A program made the translations under genes and the position numbers. From positions 1 to 5,325 of the forward strand of contig CAYINJ010000045.1 of assembly GCA_964364745.1 (NCBI GenBank): a stretch of 5,325 nucleotides of DNA, in the 5' to 3' direction. Below the pieces are notes generated by a model, which worked only from the letters and a program-made list of their open reading frames with translations, was not told the origin of the DNA and searched no databases. Numbering within the stretch: the first letter of the stretch is position 1; each line of letters starts with the position of its first letter. This DNA is from CAYINJ01 sp964364745. GTDB lineage: Bacteria > Patescibacteriota > Patescibacteriia > JACRDY01. Shown one piece after another: positions 1-3,975 of the stretch.

Positions 1-79
1 GCCCGCCGACTGGCGGGGCAGTTGGTAGCGCGCATGCATGGGGTGCATGAGGTCGTGGGTTCAAATCCCACTAGCCCGA
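1..79 (+). tRNA. tRNA-Pro(GGG), 5' end outside window, D stem split by a hairpin
   Basis: The 3' two thirds of a tRNA is clear. D loop AGTTGGTA is at 20-27, followed by D-stem 3' strand GCGC (28-31). The anticodon stem CATGC/GCATG (33-37, 45-49) encloses loop ATGGGGT, so the anticodon is GGG (40-42), reading CCC Pro, with G37. The variable loop is AGGTC (50-54). The T arm GTGGG-TTCAAAT-CCCAC spans 55-71, acceptor 3' strand TAGCCCG spans 72-78, and discriminator A is at 79. No CCA is encoded. The matching acceptor strand CGGGCTA should lie just upstream of base 1. The D-stem 5' strand appears split: G1-C2 pair with G30-C31 and G18-C19 pair with G28-C29, with a hairpin between them. Whether the gene is functional cannot be told from this window. 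Confidence 0.85.
2..17. repeat. Palindromic hairpin inside the tRNA-Pro D arm
   Basis: CCCGCC-GACT-GGCGGG is a perfect 6-bp stem with a 4-nt loop. It lies between the two halves of the D-stem 5' strand, where a normal tRNA has no extra bases. It resembles the ends of the larger palindrome at 1328-1371 (CCCGCC...GGCGGG). Confidence 0.75.
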
Positions 80-98
80 ATGTGCGGTGAACAAGGCC

Positions 99-115
99 GC
101 CCCGCTCAGCGGGGC
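99..115. repeat. Short palindrome between tRNA-Pro and cfa
   Basis: GCCCCGC-TCA-GCGGGGC is a 7-bp stem with a 3-nt loop. It belongs to the same family as the hairpin in the D loop at 1664-1676 (CCCGC-GGA-GCGGG). No T run follows, so it is not a convincing terminator. Confidence 0.7.
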
Positions 116-136
116 CAGCCCGATAATTGTTTCAAT

Positions 137-1264
137 ATGTCTAATGCTCAAAAAATAACCGCCGAGATTTTGGCTGGTGCCGATGTGTGCATCAATGGTG
201 ATCGGCCATGGGATCTCCAGGTTAAAAATGACAAGTTTTATAACCGGGTATTATCCGGCGGATCGTTAGCATTGGGTGAGTCGTACCTGGACGGCTGGTG
301 GGAGGTAGCCAAATTAGATCAATTTTTTGCCAAAGTACTGGCCGTTGGCCTAGATAAAAAAGTCCGCCCCTCGTTTGCTTTAGGCGCGGCTTGGCTGAAA
401 ACCAAACTGCTAAATCCCCAACGGCGAGCTAAAGCGTTCGAAATTGGCGAGCGGCATTATGATATTGGCAATGACTTATACCAGGCGATGTTGGATGGAC
501 GGATGACTTACACTTGCGGCTATTGGAAAGATTTAGAACGAATTCCGGCCAATCTCGACGCCGCCCAGGAAGCAAAATTGGACTTGGTCTGTAAAAAGAT
601 TGGGCTGAAAGCCGGCGATAAAGTGCTCGATATCGGGTGTGGCTGGGGTAGCTTCGCTAAGTTTGCGGCCGAGAAGTACGGCGCCACGATCGTGGGGGTG
701 ACGGTGTCCAAACAACAAGCTGAGCTGGCCAAGCAACTTTGCGCTGGCTGGCCGATCGATATTCGTTTAACTGACTATCGCGAGGTCAATGAACAATTTG
801 ACCACATTATTTCACTGGGGATGTTTGAGCATGTTGGTGAACAGAACTACCGGACGTATATGGAGGTAGTCAGCCGGTGTTTGAAAGATGACGGGATCTT
901 CTTGCTCCACACCATCGGCGGCAACACCAGTGTGTCTAGCACCGATCCGTGGATCGGGAAGTATATTTTTCCCAACTCGATGCTGCCGTCCATCGCCCAA
1001 ATTGCCAAAAGCATTGAAGGGTTATTCGTCATGGAGGACTGGCACAACTTTAGCGCTGACTACAACACTACCTTGCGGGCCTGGATGGCCAATGTTGACA
1101 CGGCCTGGTCCACGCTGAAAGCCAAATATGGCGATCGGTTCTATCGGATGTGGCGGTATTATCTGATGGCTTCGGCCGGCAGCTTCCAAGCGCGCAAGAA
1201 CCAATTGTGGCAGATAGTGCTGTCCAAACATGGCGTACCGGGCGGGTATCAGTCGATTCGCTAG
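137..1264 (+). CDS. cfa: Cyclopropane-fatty-acyl-phospholipid synthase
   Basis: The enzyme transfers a methylene group from S-adenosylmethionine to the double bond of unsaturated acyl chains in membrane phospholipids. From ATG 137 the product has 375 residues, close to the 382 of the E. coli enzyme, and it aligns along its whole length from memory. Visible signatures are GESYLDGWWE (48-57), HYDIGNDLY (107-115), the SAM-binding loop VLDIGCGWG (163-171), GMFEHVG (228-234), LLHTIG (256-261) and FVMEDWHNF (297-305). By comparison with E. coli, C127, E231, H258 and Y309 match active-site residues C139, E239, H266 and Y317. The open frame reaches back to 38, but those first codons translate tRNA-Pro and the palindrome, so 137 is chosen. 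There is no Shine-Dalgarno sequence. GATAAT at 122-127 could be a -10 box giving a nearly leaderless mRNA, but no -35 fits, so read-through from the tRNA is equally likely. Confidence 0.96.
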   Translation: MSNAQKITAEILAGADVCINGDRPWDLQVKNDKFYNRVLSGGSLALGESYLDGWWEVAKLDQFFAKVLAVGLDKKVRPSFALGAAWLKTKLLNPQRRAKAFEIGERHYDIGNDLYQAMLDGRMTYTCGYWKDLERIPANLDAAQEAKLDLVCKKIGLKAGDKVLDIGCGWGSFAKFAAEKYGATIVGVTVSKQQAELAKQLCAGWPIDIRLTDYREVNEQFDHIISLGMFEHVGEQNYRTYMEVVSRCLKDDGIFLLHTIGGNTSVSSTDPWIGKYIFPNSMLPSIAQIAKSIEGLFVMEDWHNFSADYNTTLRAWMANVDTAWSTLKAKYGDRFYRMWRYYLMASAGSFQARKNQLWQIVLSKHGVPGGYQSIR

Positions 1265-1267
1265 GGG

Positions 1268-1295
1268 TTGATTTTTCAAGGTAGCGTGGTAGAAT
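1268..1295 (+). promoter_or_regulatory. Sigma70-type promoter of the composite tRNA locus
   Basis: TTGATT (1268-1273), a 16-bp spacer, then TAGAAT (1290-1295) preceded by TGG, an extended -10. The expected start site is near 1302, about 17 bases before the first tRNA 5' end at 1319. That spacing suits a tRNA gene promoter better than one for the nuclease gene, which starts almost 90 bases downstream. Confidence 0.6.
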
Positions 1296-1317
1296 GCCGA
1301 TAATTCGTAATTAATTT

Positions 1318-1378
1318 CGGGCCTGTACCCGCCCGCCACGCAAGCCGAGCTTGCGAGGCGTTGCGGGCGGGGCTCATC
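1318..1378 (+). pseudogene. First copy of a tRNA 5' end, split by a palindrome
   Basis: CGGGCCTGTA (1318-1327) and GCTCATC (1372-1378) together make the same 17 bases found uninterrupted at 1641-1657, the 5' end of an alanine-type tRNA (acceptor strand, linker, D-stem 5' strand, start of D loop). Here a 44-nt palindrome sits exactly between the linker and the D stem. After GCTCATC the tRNA similarity stops (AATAAAG follows). This copy therefore has no D-loop remainder, anticodon arm or T arm and cannot be a tRNA alone. It looks like the left half of a duplicated target site. Confidence 0.75.
1328..1371. repeat. 44-nt two-level palindrome inside a tRNA 5' end
   Basis: Outer arms CCCGCCCGC (1328-1336) and GCGGGCGGG (1363-1371) pair over 9 bp. 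Inner arms CGCAAGC (1339-1345) and GCTTGCG (1349-1355) pair over 7 bp around CGA. The side strands between the two levels are unequal (2 and 7 nt). Removing exactly this block restores the tRNA 5' end seen again at 1641-1657. Confidence 0.8.
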
Positions 1379-1390
1379 AATAAAGACCTT

Positions 1391-1651
1391 ATGTACTATA
1401 CCTATGTTCTATTAAGTAAGAAGGATCATAAGTTGTACGTTGGATTTTGTGGGAATTTAAAGTTAAGGATTACTCAGCATTCTCAAGGACAAGTCGATGC
1501 GACAAAAGACCGTCGCCCGCTCGAACTATTATACTATGAGGCTTGTTTTCATAAACAAGACGCAATAGAGCGAGAAAAATATTTTAAGACCGGATTCGGT
1601 CGACGTTTTTTAAAGGGGAGAAATAAAAATACATTACGTGCGGGCCTGTAG
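1391..1651 (+). CDS. Small GIY-YIG family nuclease
   Basis: This is a single-domain protein of 86 residues, like the short YhbQ/UvrC-N-type GIY-YIG proteins that are frequent in Patescibacteria. YTYVLL (3-8) and YVG (16-18) are the two halves of the GIY-YIG signature, R26 and H30 lie in the following helix, and a conserved acidic position falls at E60/E62 in IEREKYFK. The family cleaves DNA using a divalent metal, and some members are homing or mobile-element nucleases. ATG 1391 is chosen because the domain starts at once. A TTG at 1361 is in frame but would translate the palindrome. No clear Shine-Dalgarno sequence precedes 1391. The gene is visibly richer in A and T than its neighbours, a sign of separate origin. 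It lies between two copies of a tRNA 5' end, and its last codons and TAG stop come from the second copy. Its actual target is unknown. Confidence 0.88.
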   Translation: MYYTYVLLSKKDHKLYVGFCGNLKLRITQHSQGQVDATKDRRPLELLYYEACFHKQDAIEREKYFKTGFGRRFLKGRNKNTLRAGL

Positions 1652-1657
1652 CTCATC
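1641..1657 (+). repeat. Second copy of the 17-nt tRNA 5' direct repeat
   Basis: CGGGCCTGTAGCTCATC is identical to 1318-1327 joined to 1372-1378. The two copies flank the GIY-YIG gene, so the segment between them (1379-1640, 262 bp) behaves like an insert bounded by direct repeats. This copy continues into the rest of a tRNA. Confidence 0.85.
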
Positions 1658-1662
1658 TGGTA

Positions 1663-1681
1663 CCCCGCGGAGCGGGACAGG
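1663..1681. repeat. Hairpin insert in the D loop of the outer tRNA
   Basis: After a normal D-loop sequence ATCTGGTA (1655-1662) come 19 extra bases before D-stem GAGC. They contain CCCGC-GGA-GCGGG (1664-1676), a 5-bp hairpin related to the palindrome at 99-115. The D loop is thus 27 nt instead of the usual 8 or 9. Confidence 0.7.
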
Positions 1682-1694
1682 GAGCGCCGCATTC

Positions 1695-1798
1695 GTCGTC
1701 ACACCTTTGTGGGCTGTTAGCTCAGTTGGTAGAGCGCTGCATTCGCATTGCAGAGGTCACCGGTTCGAATCCGGTACAGTCCATAAAGGTGTGACGAC
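1695..1798. repeat. Perfect 14-bp inverted repeat enclosing tRNA-Ala(CGC)
   Basis: GTCGTCACACCTTT (1695-1708) is the exact reverse complement of AAAGGTGTGACGAC (1785-1798). Only GT separates the left arm from the inner tRNA and only T separates its 3' end from the right arm. The pairing would form a stem that continues from the outer tRNA's anticodon arm and carries the inner tRNA at its tip. Confidence 0.9.
1711..1783 (+). tRNA. tRNA-Ala(CGC)
   Basis: A complete 73-nt cloverleaf. The acceptor GGGCTGT/ACAGTCC carries G3:U70, the alanyl-tRNA synthetase identity pair. The D arm is GCTC-AGTTGGTA-GAGC. The anticodon arm is CTGCA-TTCGCAT-TGCAG with anticodon CGC at 1744-1746, reading GCG. The variable loop is AGGTC, the T arm is ACCGG-TTCGAAT-CCGGT, and the discriminator is A. 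CCA is not encoded. All stems pair fully and there is no insert, so this tRNA looks functional. It has no promoter of its own in the few bases before it and must come from the longer transcript starting near 1302. It lies inside the anticodon region of another tRNA-like gene. Confidence 0.97.
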
Positions 1799-1813
1799 AG
1801 AGGTAAGGAGTTC

Positions 1814-1833
1814 CCTGCCTGCCGGCAGGCAGG
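1814..1833. repeat. 20-nt perfect palindrome inside the outer tRNA T loop
   Basis: CCTGCCTGCCGGCAGGCAGG lies between C56 and G57 of the outer tRNA T loop: TTC before, GATT after. Removing it gives a perfect TTCGATT loop on an AGGAG/CTCCT stem. The identical palindrome recurs at 5082-5101, and its 16-nt core at 5286-5301. Confidence 0.92.
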
Positions 1834-1858
1834 GATTCTCCTCAGGTCCACCAAAAAA

Positions 1859-1886
1859 CCCCCGACCGGTTTGGTCGGGGGTTTTT
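1859..1886 (+). terminator. Strong intrinsic terminator after the tRNA locus, bidirectional
   Basis: CCCCCGACC (1859-1867) pairs with GGTCGGGGG (1873-1881) around GGTTT, followed by TTTTT (1882-1886). A run of six A (1853-1858) precedes the stem, so it can also end the minus-strand gene whose TGA stop is at 1902-1904. It starts only five bases after the encoded CCA, as expected for the end of a tRNA transcription unit. Confidence 0.9.
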
Positions 1887-1901
1887 GATTGTGGACGGGT
1901 G

Positions 1902-2597
1902 TCAGGCCTTGACCAACCGCGCGCCGAACAGGCCGAAGAAGAACACGTCGCTGCGCGTGCCAACCAGCTGACTGATCGGCATTTCAATCGGCGAGTGGGA
2001 AATAGCCACCCGCCAGAACTGGAGGTATTCCCTAAGAATATGCCTTTCGGCTGGACCGGGGACGGCGGTCAGTCGCGCCACAGTGCAGTGGAGAATATTT
2101 TCCATCGCCAGCGGCTTCAAGTTTTGGTGCTGGTACAGTTTGGCCAATTCTTCCCGCATGATATGGACTGATTCTGGTAACCAGTCAGCAGTCAGAATAA
2201 TGTTGCCCCGGACATCCAGCACCAGCCGACTCAGGAAGATTTCGATACTGGAGTGCCAGCGCCCAGCGAAATTTCTCGCCCCGTCGATAATTGGGGCTTG
2301 TAGCGGGATGTAGGGTGAGGACTCGTCGCGGCCCTCCAGCATGGTGACATGCCAAGGGAAGTCCCGACCAGCGGCGTACAGTGGTAAGCCCAGGCCGGAT
2401 GTTACGGCCAACAGCCGACGGACACCCTCACTAAAAGTCCACTGGCTGGGGGTGGTTGGTAGACCAGCCACCACACAGCGGCGGATTAACTCTTCGCGAT
2501 CAAAGCCGGGAAACGTGCCGATTTGGCCGCTCATGAGAGCGTCGATACCAGCGGTGTGCAACGCTTCGGCCTTATCAACCATAGCTTGATCTGTCAA
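1902..2597 (-). CDS. 2H phosphoesterase-like protein
   Basis: Two short motifs mark the 2H phosphoesterase superfamily (LigT/ThpR, CPDase, AKAP7 types): HVTM and HCTV, at residues 83-86 and 170-173 when counted from the TTG at 2597, 87 residues apart. Each supplies a catalytic His and Thr. Members cut 2',3'-cyclic phosphates or 2',5'-phosphodiester bonds in RNA ends or nucleotides. I do not recognise the exact subfamily; the first 75 or so residues are an unassigned extension, and no signal peptide or membrane segment is seen. The TTG at 2597 is chosen because AAAGGGGA lies about eight bases upstream. The frame opens at another TTG (2615), and an ATG at 2582 is possible. A good promoter lies upstream at 2679-2707. 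The gene faces the tRNA locus and shares its bidirectional terminator. Confidence 0.72.
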   Translation of the reverse strand: MTDQAMVDKAEALHTAGIDALMSGQIGTFPGFDREELIRRCVVAGLPTTPSQWTFSEGVRRLLAVTSGLGLPLYAAGRDFPWHVTMLEGRDESSPYIPLQAPIIDGARNFAGRWHSSIEIFLSRLVLDVRGNIILTADWLPESVHIMREELAKLYQHQNLKPLAMENILHCTVARLTAVPGPAERHILREYLQFWRVAISHSPIEMPISQLVGTRSDVFFFGLFGARLVKA

Positions 2598-2622
2598 TTT
2601 TATTTCCCCTTTCAATGAACTG

Positions 2623-2639
2623 GCGATCTCATGGATCGC
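2623..2639. repeat. Small inverted repeat in the leader of the 2H gene
   Basis: GCGATC-TCATG-GATCGC, a perfect 6-bp stem with a 5-nt loop, lies in the predicted 5' untranslated region of the minus-strand gene about 25 bases before its chosen start. It may be an RNA hairpin or an operator; nothing here tells which. Confidence 0.4.
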
Positions 2640-2678
2640 TGGTTAGTTGATGTTTATTGGTTTCAAAGCCAATATTAG

Positions 2679-2707
2679 ATAATAGCATAGAATTAAAGAT
2701 GGGTCAA
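2679..2707 (-). promoter_or_regulatory. Sigma70-type promoter of the 2H phosphoesterase gene
   Basis: On the minus strand, TTGACC (2707-2702), a 17-bp spacer, then TATTAT (2684-2679). Transcription would start near 2672 and leave a leader of about 75 nt. Confidence 0.65.
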
Positions 2708-2753
2708 TAGCAAGATTCTTAATATCCACTTATCGGTAACCAGTGTCACTAAA

Positions 2754-2782
2754 TTGACCGAACCAGCATTTCACGGTAGGGT
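2754..2782 (+). promoter_or_regulatory. Promoter of the NlpC/P60 operon
   Basis: TTGACC (2754-2759), a 17-bp spacer, then TAGGGT (2777-2782). Its -35 box is the same as that of the opposite promoter, 46 bp away, and the two face outward. The predicted leader is about 38 nt. Confidence 0.5.
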
Positions 2783-2826
2783 AAGAATGTTCGCTCTTTA
2801 CATGTTCAAACTCGGGAGATTGACCC

Positions 2827-3450
2827 ATGGACTATCGCGCCGTCGGCAACCGCTGTGCGGTGGCCATGGACCCTTTACAGTTACCGATCCCAACCGATCA
2901 GGCCGTCGACATCTTAGAGACACTCGGTTTTCGGGTGGTAGCGGTTGATCTGATCGCGCTAGCTCGCCAATGCGTCGGCACTTCACGGTATCGTCGCGGA
3001 GCGCGACTATCCCAAGCCCCAGCGGTGGTGGACTGTTCTAGTTTGACCAAGTGGCTGTATGCCCAGCTGGGTATCTGGCTGCCGCGACGGTCAATCCAGC
3101 AACGCGACTTAGGTTTTGATGTCTGGCCCCATGAACTGCTACCCGGTGATCTCGTTTTTGTCTCCGGTTGGATTAATTACTATCATCATGACCCAGCCAG
3201 CGGGGTTGGGCATGTGGGGATCGCCACGGGAGCCGGCACTGTCATTCACGCCGCCAATCGTCAGCTCGGAGTGGTGGAAAGTCCACTGGATGCTTTTGTC
3301 GGCCAGACCAAGTGGCGTTGCGCTAAACGCTATCTGCCGGTCAGCATTGGAGTACTGACTCTGGAGACCCCCGCCGGTCGAGAAGTCGAAACTAGCAGTG
3401 ATATTCTCTGGATCATCCGCCAGTCATTGCCCCGAACCAAACAACAGTAA
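2827..3450 (+). CDS. NlpC/P60 family cysteine peptidase-like protein
   Basis: A 207-residue protein with the NlpC/P60 pattern: VVDCSSLTKWLY (67-78) with nucleophile C70, LLPGDLVFVSG (104-114), and GVGHVGIATGAGTVIHAA (126-143) with H129 and a second His at 141. Members usually cut the gamma-D-Glu-diamino-acid link in cell-wall peptides. No signal peptide or membrane helix is present at the N-terminus, so the protein either works in the cytoplasm or leaves by a route not visible here. Residues 1-60 are an unassigned N-terminal part. The start is supported by GGGAG (2814-2818) eight bases before ATG 2827. The next gene begins 26 bases downstream with its own strong ribosome binding site, so the two are probably co-transcribed. 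Confidence 0.85.
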   Translation: MDYRAVGNRCAVAMDPLQLPIPTDQAVDILETLGFRVVAVDLIALARQCVGTSRYRRGARLSQAPAVVDCSSLTKWLYAQLGIWLPRRSIQQRDLGFDVWPHELLPGDLVFVSGWINYYHHDPASGVGHVGIATGAGTVIHAANRQLGVVESPLDAFVGQTKWRCAKRYLPVSIGVLTLETPAGREVETSSDILWIIRQSLPRTKQQ

Positions 3451-3461
3451 ACCATTGCTCG

Positions 3462-3470
3462 AAAGGAGGT
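3462..3470 (+). promoter_or_regulatory. Strong Shine-Dalgarno site fixing the start of the GNAT-like gene
   Basis: AAAGGAGGT is nearly complementary to the 16S rRNA 3' end and stands five bases before ATG 3476. The frame is open upstream to 3398 inside the previous gene, but this site makes 3476 the start. Confidence 0.85.
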
Positions 3471-3475
3471 GGCCA

Positions 3476-3919
3476 ATGGCCACGGTGATCCGGGTGTTAC
3501 ACCCCACGTGCCAGCTCTGTGATCGTATCAACCAATTGGTCGCCCAGTCCACATTGCCGCGATCAGTTGACGGCCAGGCACTGACCCTGGGCAAATTGGA
3601 GCGATTGTTGGCCAACCCGAATCTCATCTTCATGGTGGCCGTGGCCAATGATCCCGATCAACGGGTAGTGGCCTTCGGCAGTATGGCCATGGTGGAAGGC
3701 ATCCAGTGCTGGGTGGCCACCATCGAAGAGGTAGTGGTGTCACGGCCCTGGAAAAAACGAGACGTCGCCATCGATGTTTTGTCGGCCCTGAAACGCGAGG
3801 CCAGGCATTTTGTGGCCAAACACCACACTGACCTGCGACTGATGTCGCGGCATGGTCTAATCGACCACCTCGAGTGGCGGACGGTCAGCTCGGCCAAAAC
3901 TTCAGCCGCCGTCGCCTAA
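3476..3919 (+). CDS. Putative GNAT-like acetyltransferase domain protein
   Basis: 147 residues. The order of elements resembles a GNAT fold: an opening strand TVIRVLHP (3-10), a helix, a strand pair IFMVAVAND..RVVAFGSMAM (51-72), then ATIEEVVVSRPWKKRDVAIDVL (81-102), where GNAT enzymes carry V-x-P-x-x-(R/Q)-(G/K)-x-G-(I/V)-(G/A) for acetyl-CoA binding. Here the usual glycines are replaced (KKRDVA), so coenzyme A binding is uncertain and the protein may be a degenerate or non-catalytic member. CQLC (12-15) is a CxxC pair near the N-terminus. No membrane segment. It follows the NlpC/P60 gene in the same direction, probably in one operon. The family assignment is tentative and the substrate unknown. 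Confidence 0.55.
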   Translation: MATVIRVLHPTCQLCDRINQLVAQSTLPRSVDGQALTLGKLERLLANPNLIFMVAVANDPDQRVVAFGSMAMVEGIQCWVATIEEVVVSRPWKKRDVAIDVLSALKREARHFVAKHHTDLRLMSRHGLIDHLEWRTVSSAKTSAAVA

Positions 3920-3934
3920 GGTCACAGTTCAACT

Positions 3935-3975
3935 ATCGCCACGCCTTGCCGAAAGGGGTGGCGATTACTTTTGTT
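3935..3975 (+). terminator. Hairpin terminator between convergent genes
   Basis: ATCGCCAC (3935-3942) pairs with GTGGCGAT (3958-3965), with CC/GG closing further inside after one mismatch. On the plus strand it is followed by TACTTTTGTT, a weak T-rich tract. The right arm touches the TAA stop of rlmN (3967-3965), so it can also end that transcript, although no T run is seen on the minus side. Confidence 0.55.

Larger units (their letters stand above)
1642..1853 (+). tRNA. Interrupted alanine-type tRNA containing another tRNA; functionality doubtful
   Basis: Acceptor strands GGGCCTG (1642-1648) and CAGGTCC (1843-1849) pair over 7 bp with G3:U70, the alanine identity pair, followed by A and an encoded CCA (1850-1853). 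The D stem is GCTC (1651-1654) with GAGC (1682-1685). The anticodon-stem 5' strand CCGCA (1687-1691) is followed by TTC. The variable loop AGGTA is 1801-1805. The T stem is AGGAG (1806-1810) with CTCCT (1838-1842), and the T loop TTC + GATT is complete once a palindrome is removed. Three inserts are present: 19 nt in the D loop, about 100 nt at the anticodon (holding a whole tRNA-Ala), and 20 nt in the T loop. The bases where the anticodon-stem 3' strand should be (GACAG, 1796-1800) pair with only two of the five bases of CCGCA. As written it cannot form a normal anticodon arm, so it may be a remnant, a recombinant, or something processed in an unknown way. Confidence 0.6.

Noticed and set aside
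38..136. N-terminal extension of the cfa frame starting at 38
   Set aside because: These 33 codons translate tRNA-Pro and the adjacent palindrome; similarity to Cfa proteins begins only after ATG 137.
1695..1798. Group I intron in the anticodon loop
   Set aside because: The insert is about 100 nt and is almost entirely a tRNA plus its flanking stem; no room for or sign of the catalytic core.
1642..1853. tmRNA
   Set aside because: The G3:U70 acceptor and the large insert suggested it, but there is a normal D arm and a complete inner tRNA, and no tag-peptide reading frame or tmRNA 5' sequence.
1757..1987. Minus-strand open frame of 76 codons over tRNA-Ala
   Set aside because: It covers the tRNA antisense, palindrome and terminator, and resembles no protein family.
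1638..2171. Plus-strand open frame of 177 codons
   Set aside because: It reads through the tRNAs, the terminator and the antisense of the 2H gene; the SSVGRAL..GHRFESG stretch is a well-known false translation of a tRNA.
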